From Dendrocalamus latiflorus (taxonomy: Eukaryota > Streptophyta > Magnoliopsida > Poales > Poaceae): a DNA stretch of 64,000 nucleotides. Of the stretch, positions 8,904 to 20,320 are shown piece after piece. Within the stretch, counting starts at the first letter, position 1. The number at the start of each line of letters is the position of its first letter. Where the stretch lies: contig CM029653.1 of NCBI GenBank assembly GCA_017311315.1, positions 41,479,122 through 41,543,121 on the forward strand. Reading direction: 5' to 3'. Position numbers and translations under genes: made by a program. A model generated the notes under the pieces. That model worked only from the letters and a program-made list of their open reading frames with translations. It was not told the DNA's origin and ran no database searches.

Positions 8904-11690
8904 ATGGCTGCTGAGTGCTGGCACTGGCGCCCACATGCACTATTGGAAAGTCATTGCTCTTGTGAAATCATCATTGAATCGGCTACCAAGGAAACATGCA
9001 ACCTGCCAGACAACATCGAACTGTTGCGAGGGCAACTCCAGGAAGTCATTGGCCGGAAAAGGTTTCTACTCGTCCTTGACGATGTGTGGAATGAAGATAA
9101 GCGAAAGTGGGAGGACGACCTGAAGCCACTGCTGTGTTCTGTTGGTGGACTGGGAAGCGTTATAGTAGTCACAAGTCGAAGCCAGCAAGTGGCCTCTATA
9201 ATGGGCACACTTCAACCCCATAAGCTGGCATGTCTGAATGAAGATGATTCATGGGAGTTGTTCTCAAATAAAGCATTTAGCGAAGGAGTAGAAGAGAAAG
9301 CAGAGTTGGTCATCATCGGCAGACGTATTGTCAAGAAATGCAAGGGTCTGCCTCTTGCTCTGAAGACAATGGGTGGCTTGATGAGTTCAAAACAGCAAGT
9401 GCAGGAATGGGAGGCCATCGAAGAAAGCAACGTTGGGGATAATGGCAGAGGCAAAGATGAGATCTTGTCCATACTAAAATTGAGCTACAGGCACCTATCA
9501 TCTGAAACGAAGCAATGCTTTGCCTTTTGTGCAGTTTTCCCGAAGGACTATGAGATGGACAAGGACAAGTTGATCCAACTATGGATGGCAAATGGTTTTA
9601 TTCAAGAAGATGGGACAATGGATTTGGTACAGAAAGGAGAATTCATTTTCCGTGATTTGGTTTGGAGATCCTTCCTCCAAGATGTGAAACCGACGCTATT
9701 TTATTTCGCTGGCACAACATACGAGTCAATCGGTTGTAAAATGCATGATTTAATGCATGACCTAGCAAAAGATGTCACAGATGAATGTGCAACAATAGAA
9801 GAGTTAATTCAGCAGAAAGCATCTATCAAAGATGTCCGTCACATGCAGAAGTTAACTGCTGAATTGGAACAAAGCAGAGGTGTGCTGAAAGGCACAACAT
9901 CTCTCCGCACTTTGTTAGAGCCAATAACATCACACAAGGATCGTAAGGAGCTAAAGCTGACGTCATTGAGAGTGTTGTGCTGCCAGAATCCTTCTATTAT
10001 CCATAGCAAGGTCATAAACGCAAAACATTTAAGATATCTTGACCTTTCTGGGTCTGGCATTGTTAGCTTGCCAAATTCAGTATGTGTGATGTATAACTTA
10101 CAATCGCTGAGGCTCGATGGTTGCAGAAATCTAAAATATTTACCGGATGATATGAGAACTTTGAGGAAGCTCATCCACCTTTATCTTTCTGGATGTTATA
10201 GTTTGGAACGGATGCCACCGAATGTCAGACTGTTGAACAATCTTCGCACACTAACAACATTTGTTGTGGACACTGAAGTTGATCGTGGAATCGAGGAGCT
10301 CAAAGACCTGCGGCACCTTGCCCACAGGTTGGAACTGTACAATTTGAGAAAAATAAAGAGCTGGAAAAATGCAAAAGAAGCCAATCTCCAGCAGAAGGAA
10401 AATCTAACTGAATTACTTTTGCATTGGGGTCGTGAACAAGGCTACATGACTGAAGATGAGATCACTAATGACGAGCAAGTGTTGGAGTCTCTTGCACCGC
10501 ATAGTGAGCTCAAAATTTTGAAGGTATATGGATACGGTGGCCTAGAAATATCACAATGGATGAGTGACCCCCTGAAGTTCCGGTGCCTAAGAAAGCTGTA
10601 TATATCCAACTGCCCAAGATGCAAAGATCTACCTGTGGTATGGTTGTCAGTCTCTCTTGAGTATTTGAGCTTATGCAGCATGGGTAGCCTAAGCACATTA
10701 TGCAGGAACATTAAGGTGGGAGCTAAAGGATACAATACCCCAGTGCAAATTTTCCCAAAGTTAACGGAGATGGTCTTAAGTAAGCTACCGAACTTGGAGA
10801 GATGGGCAGAAAGAAGTCCAGGAGAGCCTAATAGCGTGGTAATATTTCCCCAGCTCGAAAAACTAAGTATATGGGATTGCCCGAAACTTGCGAGTTTTCC
10901 AGTGAGCCCAGTTCTCAAAAACCTGGTAATAGAAGGATGCTCACTCGCACATCACAAGCTCGAATACACGGCACAAGGTAGCGTGGTTCCTATGAGCATG
11001 CCGCTGGAGGGCCCGCAAAGCCAAAGCCAAACTGCTCTAGAAAACCTTCGGAGGTTGACTCTAAGGGGTCCCGATTGCTTCGTAACAGCACCCAGTCTGT
11101 CAAAGCCGCATCTTGGGCTTTGGGAGTGCTTCGCCTTTGTTGAGGAACTGGTTGTTTTCGGATGCAACGAGCTTGTCTGCTGGCCAGTGGATGAGCTCCG
11201 ATGCTTGGTTGGCCTCCGCTCTCTGAGTATTATAGTTTGTGACAAGCTGGAGGGGAAGGGTTCATCATCCGAGGAAATCCTTCCGCTGCCCCAGCTGCAG
11301 AGGTTATCTATTCAGAATTGTGGCAGTTTGCTCGAGATTCCGAAGCTGCACGCACCCCTTGAGGATTTGGATATGTGGAACTGCAAAAGTTTGGTGGCGT
11401 TGCCGTCAAACCTCGGAAATCTGGCAAAGCTGAGGAAGCTCAAGCTGTTCAAGTGCAGTGGCCTGAAAACATTGCCTGATGGGATGGATGGTCTCACTTC
11501 TCTTGAGAAATTGACTGTTTCGGATTGTCCAGGGATGGAGAAATTCCCGGAGGGTCTCCTCCGGCGGCTCCCGACCCTCAAATACCTAAGAATAGTTGAC
11601 TGCCCCGACTTGCAAAGACGTTGCGGAGAAGGTGGGGAGTATTCTCACTTGCTCTCTTCCGTTCCAGATAGGCTCCTCCTCTCCTGCTGA
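8904..11690 (+). pseudogene. 5'-truncated CC-NB-LRR resistance gene (left copy)
   Basis: A 928-aa open frame of a plant intracellular immune receptor. Homology to the full copy at 26278-29865 starts at about residue 23 (IIESATKETCN), equal to residue 240 of the full protein. The coiled coil and the P-loop are therefore gone. Still present are kinase-2 (LLVLDDVW, ~55-62), RNBS-B (GSVIVVTSR), GLPLAL, the MHD motif (CKMHDLMHD, ~277) and a long LRR domain ending VPDRLLLSC. The first ~22 codons come from out-of-frame sequence after a 1-bp deletion, so the apparent ATG is unlikely to be an authentic start. An LRR-coding block present in the other copy is deleted near 10940-10990, and about 54 bp is missing before the stop. 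Without a P-loop it should not bind nucleotide as a normal NLR; a truncated NB-LRR product cannot be excluded. Confidence 0.85.
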
Positions 11691-11863
11691 CTCTCAACTG
11701 ATGGAGGTAATGCTCCTTCATGCATCTCGTCTCTTCTATTATCTTCTTTTATTACTAATCCAGAGTTCATGCATTTCGTATGCTTCACGTATATAGGCGC
11801 ATCTTCCTCCGCCCACACAAATCAACACGAAAATCACCTCGAGACACGAGCTGGGGATCAAAC

Positions 11864-12176
11864 ATGGCCGCCTCACGCGCTCCTCTCCAACCCGCACGCG
11901 ACCACGAGCCCTACCACGACGCGGGCGCGGGCCCGCCTCCGATCCGCGATCCTGTCGGCGGCGGCGCCGGTGGCCTCGTCGGAGCCGGCCCGCCGGATCT
12001 CGCGGTCGGGGTGGGATGGGGCGTTGCGGCCCAAGCCGGCCGTGCTGGTGGCCGAGAAGCTGAGCGAGGCCGGCCTGGCCGTGCTGCGGCAGTTCGCCGA
12101 CGTGGAGGAGTGCGCGTACGGCATGTCCCCCGCCGAGCTCCTCGCGAAGGTGGCGCAGTTCGACGCGCTCAGTATT
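11864..12176 (+). pseudogene. D-3-phosphoglycerate dehydrogenase 5' fragment (left copy)
   Basis: This is the start of a plastid D-3-phosphoglycerate dehydrogenase (first step of serine synthesis, EC 1.1.1.95). It has an Ala/Arg/Ser-rich transit peptide, then KPAVLVAEKLSEAGLAVLRQ and MSPAELLAKVAQFDAL of the substrate-binding domain. It is broken in two ways. Compared with the copy at 25208-25676 it lacks 2 bp near 11876, shifting the ATG out of frame with the transit peptide. About 240 bp of exon 1 are also missing just before AGTATT, after which it runs into a stop. It starts 173 bp downstream of the truncated NLR, in the same order and orientation as in the right arm. Confidence 0.8.
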
Positions 12177-12182
12177 AAGTAG

Positions 12183-14301
12183 TTAATAAGTCCTACTCAA
12201 CTTTTTTAACGTTACTTCATATTAACTGCCTACTATTTAGTATCTGCATGATTTTCTGAATGTTATACGAGGATTCAAACAATATTTATATTTGTTGGAT
12301 GTTATTTGTTTGAGGGACTGATCCTATGACTGCTGACCTTTTTCTTTGTTGTCCTAAACTTCACGGTTTGGTTTTTTTTTTGCAACTGTCCGTCTGTTAA
12401 ATTGTTATATACTGTGAAATATCTTATCTGAATTAATAGATGCAAGCTTCTGTTTGGACATCTTTATGACCTCCATTTCCCTGATATTCTGTTTCAGCAC
12501 CTTGCACTACATGTTCACAGAGATGTTGCCACTGGCGATGCATCTAGGTGCTATGTTTTTGAAACTTGGTCGGACTATGATGATGCTTCGGATGGGACCA
12601 TCTCCTGTATGCATGATTTTATTTTCTACCACTAATTTTTCTGAAAGCTTGTTCATTTTGCAGTCTGAGCTTTTGTAAATGCTGGGCCTGCTGTTTATAT
12701 AAACTTTGTTGGACCAAATCCAATCATGGTTCAGGTAACATATTGAGGTGCTCTCTCTTTGTTTTTTATGTGTCGTGCGGCATAGACCATCAAACTCGTT
12801 CCATAGACCATCAAACCTGAAGAGGCCAATCCTACTACTACTTTCGGCGTACAGGGCCCTCATGTGCCTCCGGAGGTGGCTTTCGATCTACCGGAGCCGG
12901 AGATGGAGGTCCACCCCAACAACATTCTAAGTGGCATACACTACAAGCCCTCACTTTTCCTTTTAGTTGCTTCATCTAGCAAGATTAGCAGTGGGATTGA
13001 TTTCCAGGTGTTCTAGCTTCTCTCTCTCTTTAGTTGTGCCTGCCTTCTGATTATTGAATCTTTCATTAGATTTAGACCCCTCTTCAACATATAACTCAAA
13101 AGTCGGTTAAGGAGTAGCCTGTTAAGGAATAGCCCTACAATATAAAATAGGAAAACATTCTGTTGCTTGGCAAACTTTGAAGACAATAATACCTAGGCGA
13201 GGCATCATCCATAGCTGTCGTAATCCCGCCAATAATTGTACATCCGGATAGTGGAATCTCCAACAGTAAAACAAATTTAACTTCATTAGGTCACAGTTGC
13301 AATTTACGTGCTCCTACCTTTTCCTTGCGACAGGAAAGTGAGGACTAAGCTACTAACTACAACAGTATGGTCGCAATCGCAAGTCCTCCGATCCTCGGCT
13401 GCATTCCCGTCATAAATTGCTGATAATATACGCCTGCCATTCCCTTCCGTCCTTCACTAGTCAGACATCTCGTTGCTAATGATCTTTTGTTGGTTGCTGA
13501 CATCTAATCTGTTGCAGCTGTGACGCCCAGCTTACACTTGCTACCCAACTGACAAAATCAATAGTTGAACCTGAGCACTACTGATAACATAACATTGAGT
13601 TTTCTTTCCGGAAATTCAGAATATCAGTTCCTCACATTCAATCCCAATCTTTGGGTGGTCAAATGGATGGTTTGCAAGTGGTGTATCCCGACCTAGTTTG
13701 GGTGGTTAGTAACTTAGTAGTGTAACTAGAGAATGGTCTTCTGGGGCTGACAAGCTCTGTACAGGAAATTAATTAATTTATTCATCTATTTATTCTTGTG
13801 AGTAGTGTAAAGAGCCTTCTTTTCTTGAGATAAAGGAAGATTAAATATTGTATTATACGTCTAAAAAAGATTGTATTACAGGAAGATGATTTGTGAAAAA
13901 TTTCTGCAGATTTTCTTGTAGAGTTTGATTTTCCGACTACTAGATGTTGAATTATCTTGTAAAAGAAAGGGTGTTCAGTTTTTGGCATGATGAGGTGGTG
14001 AAACATGACAGGGGATTCAGCAGGGTATCTGAATTCCTAAGTCTGAGCTCTGAGGTACATGATCTCGACGCCTGTCGACTGAATATATTTTTTTGGACAG
14101 AACCTTGTTACAAAAATGATTGGCATCGAACAATAACCAAACACATACTATTAAAAACACCGTGGACCTCATGATGAAGCTTTATTCTTTGCAAATTTCA
14201 ACAGCAAATATCAACTAGTGCACAGAAAAGTCATGTGGGAGCATAAACAAGAGCATGGTTGTTATCGGCGCTGCAGGGAGGACACTATGGAGGGTCGCTG
14301 C
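12183..14301. other. Host sequence with unidentified exon-like pieces
   Basis: A stretch at 12498-12606 is open on the plus strand between a TTTCAG acceptor and a GTATGC donor, reading HLALHVHRDVATGDASR and on. Another at about 12855-12957 follows a CGTACAG acceptor and contains PPEVAFDLPEPEMEVHP. They look like exons of an unrecognised gene, but a continuous reading across them fails and I do not recognise the family. From 12960 to 14301 I see only non-coding sequence. The copia element at 14302 inserted into this DNA; GCTGC at 14297-14301 is its left target duplication. Confidence 0.35.
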
Positions 14302-14759
14302 TGTTAGAATGATCTCAGGGGATTTGGCCCAACGGCCAAATCCCCCCCTTGCTCGCGCCCTGATCGGGGGTGCCCAGCCCATAATGGCTGGTGGGCCCCT
14401 GTCGCCAGCGCTATAAAACAGAGGTGGGGGCCGGGCGGCACGCATCCCAAGGTTGACCGTGCCGCCGCCACCCCACCGACAAACCCTAATACCCGATCTG
14501 TAAGAGGGGGCGCTGAAGCGACGGGAAGCACCACCGGTCTCCTTCACCGGATCTCCGCCGCCGCCGCCATCGTCTTCCTTCTTCCCCGACCGTCGCTGCC
14601 CGTGCGCAGATTTCACCGAGCGAACGTGAGATGGCCACCTCCTCCTCCACGCCGTCGGACGGTTAGTACACATCTCTCCCTCTCAGTGTAGCACTCAAGA
14701 ACCCGAACGCAATAGAAACCCCCTAGATCTAAACCCTAGGAGATCCTAGAGGGCCATCA
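14302..14759 (+). repeat. 5' LTR of copia element
   Basis: 458 bp, TGTTAGAATG...GGCCATCA. It holds a TATA box (TATAAAA at 14412-14418), so transcription should start shortly after. An ATG at 14631 opens a ten-codon Ser/Thr-rich stretch that meets a GTTAGT splice-donor-like site at 14662, or a TAG stop if unspliced. Confidence 0.95.
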
Positions 14760-15936
14760 ATGGTATCAGAGCAATCCTTAGTGGTAGATCTAGACGGGAA
14801 AAGAAAAGAACAAGAAAAGATCCCCAACCGAGAAATCGGCAAAAGAAAGAAAAGAAGGGGGAGGAGCTCACCGTTCGGGCACGGTTGCCGTCGGTCCGGG
14901 CCGCCCCGTCAAGCGCGCCGCTTCGGGTGTAGAGCCCCGCCGCTGCCGCTGGCGGGCCGCCGTCGCGCCGCGTCGCCTGTCCTCGCTGGAGCGCCGCCCT
15001 CCGTGCGCCGCTTCTCCGCGCGGGCGCGTGCGCCACCGTCGCCCGGGCGCCGTTGGTCGCCAGCTCCGTCGGGGGCCGCCGCTGCGCCACCGCTTCGGGC
15101 CGCCGCCCCGCCGCCCGTCGCGCGCACACCGCCGCCGTGCAGCCCGGCCGCTCCGTGCGCCCGCCGCCACCGCCCTGCCGTGTTTTTCGGGAGGACCCGA
15201 TCTAAATGCTTCTAGGGTTAGGGTTGGGGGCGGGCGGCATTTTGTTCGGCCGGTTATTCCTCCAAGCCGTCCGATCTAATAGACGTTTTTGATGAAAGGG
15301 GGCGGGGCTGCGGGATGGGCCAGCGGGCTGTTGGCCTGGGGAAAGATTAAGTCGGGCCGCCATGGGCCGCGCTGCGAAGAAATGGGCCGTTTCGGCCACC
15401 TCACGCACGCCGTGGGCCGTGGCCAGGCCGAAAGAATGGGCCAAAATGGCCGTTTGAACAGTATTTTTGTTAAATGGATTTTAATTGTTTTCAGAAGCAT
15501 TTATTGAATGAAAATTGAATCAAATCTCTGTAAATTTTTGCACCAACGTGTTAAATTTCCAGAGATTAAAAGAGTATAGTTATGATGCTTCTGAATAATG
15601 AATTATTTTAGAATAATTACAGTTTCCGCTGCAAAAGTTAATGTTGATTGATTTTTCATTATTAAATTTGAACCAACGGGAGAATTTAATTTTGGAAAAA
15701 TAGATATAATTTCCAGAGATTTATGATATTGTTATTTTCTGACCAACGTTGATAATAACAGTATTATAATTTTTTAATGATGATTTTATGCATTATTTCT
15801 ATTTCTGCCCAACGGTGATGTAGATTTAATGTATGATAAAATTGATTTAAATTGTATGTCGTATTTTTGACCAACGTTGGAAATAAGGCATATGATTTTG
15901 ATGTTACGTTCTCACTGTATTTGAAATATTTTTCAG
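14662..15936 (+). other. Putative leader intron joining an LTR start codon to gag
   Basis: The donor is CGGACG|GTTAGT and the acceptor is ATTTTTCAG|GAGGATAC. Removing 14662-15936 joins the reading frame that starts at the LTR ATG (14631) exactly in frame with gag, entering the gag frame 14 nt upstream of its own first internal ATG at 15951. The intron contains the primer-binding site, so a spliced RNA could be translated but not reverse-transcribed. Five imperfect copies of an ACCAACG motif lie in it near 15543, 15671, 15741, 15807 and 15869. The join is seen in the sequence; actual splicing is inference. Confidence 0.5.
14761..14772 (+). other. Primer-binding site (methionine tRNA type)
   Basis: TGGTATCAGAGC begins one base after the 5' LTR. 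This is the standard initiator-tRNA-Met priming site of plant copia elements. Confidence 0.9.
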
Positions 15937-15950
15937 GAGGATACAACTTG

Positions 15951-18900
15951 ATGAGTTGTATTAGAGAAATCCCCACTCTCAAAGGTGATAATTATGTAGA
16001 GTGGAAGAAAAAGATAGACTTAGCGTTTATCTTGGCTGAGGTGGACTGGGTCCTCACTACAGCACGTCCCACTGAGCCTTTGGAGCCAGTGAGGGAACAG
16101 AATGAGGATGACACTGCATGGCAGAAAAGACAGAGGGATCATGCTCCCTTACAGATGTCTTATGACCTTGATCATAAGAAATGGACCACAGCCAACAAGA
16201 AATGTATGGCTGTGATAAAGAACACAATTGAGCCTGCGATTTTAGGCTCAATTGCAGAGTGTGACACTGTCAATGAATACCTTGATAAAATAAAGAGTCA
16301 GTTCACTGGCTCTTCAAAGACTTATGCTACACAGCTGATTAAGCAGCTGGTAACAGAAAGGTATTCTGGCGGTGGAAATGGCATAAGAGAGCACATTCTT
16401 AGAATGAGCAACTTGGCATCTAAACTTAAACCGATGGATTTGGCTCTCAAGGATGAGTTCCTTATTCATTTGGTTTTTGCTTCTTTGCCAAAAAAGTTTG
16501 ACACTTTTGTTGTCAACTATAATATGCAGCCCGAGAAATGGGACATTGAAAAGTGCATAGCTATGTGCGTGCAAGAGGAGGAAAGAATCAAATCATCACA
16601 TGGTGGTTCTATCAACTTTGTGAGGGATAACAAGAAAAAGAATTACAACAGTAACCCCTTCTCAAAGAACAAGGGCAAAGCCTCTGTACATCAGCCTCAA
16701 CAGAATAAATTTGCTGTAGACAAAGACCAGTGTCTTCACTGCAAGAAGACAGGACACTACAAAAAGAACTGTCCTGATTATTTAAAGATGATAATGACAA
16801 AGAAAGGTGAGAACATTATTACCTTTATTAATGAATGCCTGTATGTGAAATATTCGAAATCCACTTGGTGGATTGACTCAGGAGCAACTGTTCATGTTGC
16901 TAATTCATTACAGGGATTCCGTTCGACGAGGACTACGCAAAGAAAAGAAAGATGCATTAAAGTTGCAAATGGAGTCGAAGCTGAAGTTGAAGCCGTTGGC
17001 GATCTTTCATTAGAATTAGCTAATGGCTCCACTCTTTTACTTAGAGATGTCCTTTTTGTACCCTCTTTACAGAGGAATTTGATTAGTGTGTCAAATTTGG
17101 ACAAAGATGGTTATGATTGCAATTTTGGAAATGGCAAGTGCGAAATAATGTTTAATAAAGAATGTGTTGGTATTGCCATATTACAGAATTAGCTTTATTT
17201 GTTATCATTGTGTGATGATGTGAATGTCGTATGCGATAATGAGAACGTTGCGTGCGAGAAAGTGATTGAATCCTCGTCTACGAATGTAAACAGAAAACGA
17301 AAGAGAACTCTAGATGAGTCGTCGAAATTATGGCACTGTCGTTTAGGCCATATTTCGAGGGGGAGAATAGAAAGACTAGTAAAGAATGATATTCTTCCTC
17401 CATTAGAGTTCTCAGACTTAGAACAATGCAGAGAATGCATTAAAGGAAAATATGTAAAGAAAATAAAGAAAGACGCTAAAAGAAGCACAGGAGTTCTACA
17501 AATTATTCACACAGATATTTGCGGTCCTTTTCCTGTGAAAAGTGTGGATGGATATGACTCGTTCATAACATTCACAGATGATTACTCCCGTTATGGATAT
17601 ATTTATCCAATCAAAGAAAGAAATGAAGCCTTGGATAAATTCAAGATATTTAAGACTGAAATTGAAAACCAACACGATTTAAAGATTAAGATAGTCTGAT
17701 CTGATCGTGGGGGGGAGTACTACGGTCGACATACCCTATATGGACAAGTTCCTGGACCTTTTGCAAGGTTTTTACAGGAAAATGGTATAGTGGCGCAGTA
17801 TTCTATGCCGGGCGAACCTCAGCAAAATGGAGTAGCTGAAAGACGCAACCGTACCCTGATGGATATGGTGCGAAGTATGATGAGCTACTCCACACTCCCA
17901 TTGAGTTTATGGATGGAGGCGTTGAAAACCGCCATTCATATTCTCAACAGAGTGCCTAGTAAGTCGGTGCCCAAAACACCGTACGAGTTGTGGACAGGAA
18001 GAGTTCCCTCACTAAACCACTTACGTGTGTGGGGGAGTCCTGCTGAGGCTAAAGTATTTAACCCAAACCTTGGGAAACTTGATCCCAAAACAGTAAGTTG
18101 CCATTTCATTGGCTACCCTGAAAAGTCAAAAGGTTATCATTTCTACTGTCCAGACAGATATACAAAGTTTGTAGAAACGAGACACGCTGTCTTCTTAGAG
18201 GATGAAATGATGAGGGGGAGCATGGTAGCTCGAGAGATTGACCTTGAAGAGAAGCGGGTGTATGCGCCCACTCCGATGATTCAAGAGCCATTCTTCACAC
18301 TACCTGCTGTCGCTGCACCGTCGGTGCAAGACACTGTGGTGCCAGCACCTGTTATTGTTTCTCCTGTGGCAACAATGAATGATAATGAGGAACCTGTTCT
18401 TCAGGATCCTATAGAACCTATTGCCACAAATGAGGGGGAGTAACAGCAGCCTCGAACAGAAGATGTACCAAATGAGGAGGCCCCAAAGAGGTCTCAAAGA
18501 GTAAGAAGATCAGCTATTTCTGATGACTATCAGATTTATCATACAGAGGAATTTCAAATGGAGGATGATCCCACCTCATTTGAAGATGCCATGAGAAGCG
18601 AAAGTTCCTCAAAATGGCTTGAGGCCATGGAAGAGGAAATGAGGTCCATGAAGACTAATAAAGTCTAGGACTTGGAAATTATTCCTAAAGGAGCCAAAAC
18701 AGTAGGCTGTAAATGGGTCTACAAGACAAAGCTTGACTCCCAAGGGAATATAGAAAGATACAAAGCGCGACTTGTGGCGAAAGGCTTTACGCAAAGAGAA
18801 GGGATTGATTACAATGAGATATTTTCTCCAGTCTCATGTAAAAATTCCTTCAGAATCATAATGGCATTAGTAGCACATTATGATTTAGAGTTACATCAGA

Positions 18901-20132
18901 TGGATGTAAAGACGGCATTTCTTAATGGGGATTTGGAGGAAAATGTTTACATGTCACAACCGAAAGGTTTTGTCGTGGAAGGAAATGAAAGAATGGGATG
19001 CCGCCTAAAGAAATCGATTTATGGGTTAAAGCAAGCTTCAAGACAGTGGTACTTGAAGTTTGACAGTACAATAAGAAAATTTGGGTTTAAAGAGAATGTA
19101 GAGGACAACTGTGTTTATGCAAAGTTTAAAGATGAGAAGTTTATCTTCCTAATCCTGTATGTGGATGATATCCTACTAGCTAGTAGTGATGTCAGTCTGC
19201 TACTGGAGACAAAGAAGTTTTTGTCCTCAAACTTTGATATGAAAGATCTTGGTGAAGCTTCGTTCGTTCTAGGGATCGAAATTCACCGGGATAGAAACAA
19301 AGGGGTATTGGGACTGTCACAAAAGGCATACATAGAGAAAGTCTTAAAGAAATTTGGTATGCATAAAAGTAGTCCTTCACCTGCACCTATAGTCAAGGGC
19401 GACAGATATGGGGATTTTCAATGCCCCAGGAACCAGTATGAGATCGATCAAATGAAAGCGGTTCCATATGCTTCAGCTGTCGGAAGCTTACAGTATGCTC
19501 AAGTATGCACACGCCCTGACTTAGCATTTGTTACCGGGTTACTTGGCAGATTTCAGAGCAATCCTGTAATAGAACATTGGAAATTGATAAAGAAAGTCTT
19601 GCGTTATTTGCAAGGAACAAAAGGCCTCATGATGACATACAGAAGATCAGATTCACTCCATATAGTGGGGTATACAGATTCTGATTTTGCGGGAGATGAT
19701 AGAAAGTCTACATCCGGATATGTGTTCACTCTCGCTAAAGGAGCTATATCGTGGAAAAGCTCAAAACAAATCGTCACTACATCGTCCACAATGTATGCCG
19801 AGTTTGTAGCATGTTATGAGGCTACGGGGCAGGTGAACTGGCTAAAGAAGTTCATACCCGGTTTAAAAGTGGTTGATGACATCAATAGACCACTTAAGTT
19901 GTACTGCGATAATGAACCCGCAGTAACGTATGCCCACAATAATAAGTCAAGTGGTGCTGCCAAACACATTGACATAAAGTACTATGTTGTGAAAGATAAA
20001 GTTCGGGATCAAATTATAAGTCTTGAGCATATAAGTACCGCAAAGATGCTAGCGGATCCGCTCACTAAAGGCTTACCACCCAACGTGTTCAGAGAACATG
20101 TAGCCGGCATGGGTTTAAGGGAAAGCCTATGA
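15951..20132 (+). pseudogene. copia gag-pol polyprotein with four in-frame stops
   Basis: One reading frame runs from 15951 to 20132 and is broken only by stop codons at 17190-17192 (TAG), 17697-17699 (TGA), 18441-18443 (TAA) and 18666-18668 (TAG); there is no frameshift. In order it encodes a UBN2-type gag, a CCHC zinc knuckle (~16732-16773), and the aspartic protease motif DSGAT (~16876). Next come a GAG-pre-integrase HHCC region (~17325), an integrase core (~17510-17900) and the 'PQQNGVAERRNRT' motif. It finishes with reverse transcriptase with YVDD (~19158) and an RNase H-like end. The first and second stops sever protease from integrase and split integrase; the last two lie between integrase and RT. 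At least two look like transitions at CGA and TGG codons. The 15951 start is the first in-frame Met before the conserved gag; a spliced start in the LTR is possible. Confidence 0.92.
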
Positions 20133-20308
20133 TACCTGGACTAAAAGATGGCCCAAAAGATTAAAGTAACTATTTCAGAACAGAGAGGTGTATTGTAGCT
20201 GTTGAATCTATCGGCGATTGACCGTGACGATGAGACATGTTCTATGCACTAATCTGTGATGGAATGTGTAAAGTCAAAAGTAATTAAAGATAAAGTATAG
20301 ATTGAGAT

Positions 20309-20320
20309 CAAGGGGGAGAA
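20309..20320 (+). other. Polypurine tract of copia element
   Basis: CAAGGGGGAGAA directly precedes the 3' LTR and would prime plus-strand DNA synthesis. Confidence 0.88.

Noticed and set aside
11239..11796. Extra short frames over the NLR 3' end
   Set aside because: Out-of-frame shadows of the LRR-coding sequence.
14215..15215. Antisense and forward frames of 76-152 codons in the copia LTR and leader
   Set aside because: Both LTR copies give the same antisense frames; they are by-products of GC-rich LTR sequence.
17190..17192. Stop between protease and integrase as a programmed read-through site
   Set aside because: Three further stops in the same frame and no recognisable stimulatory context make simple decay more likely.
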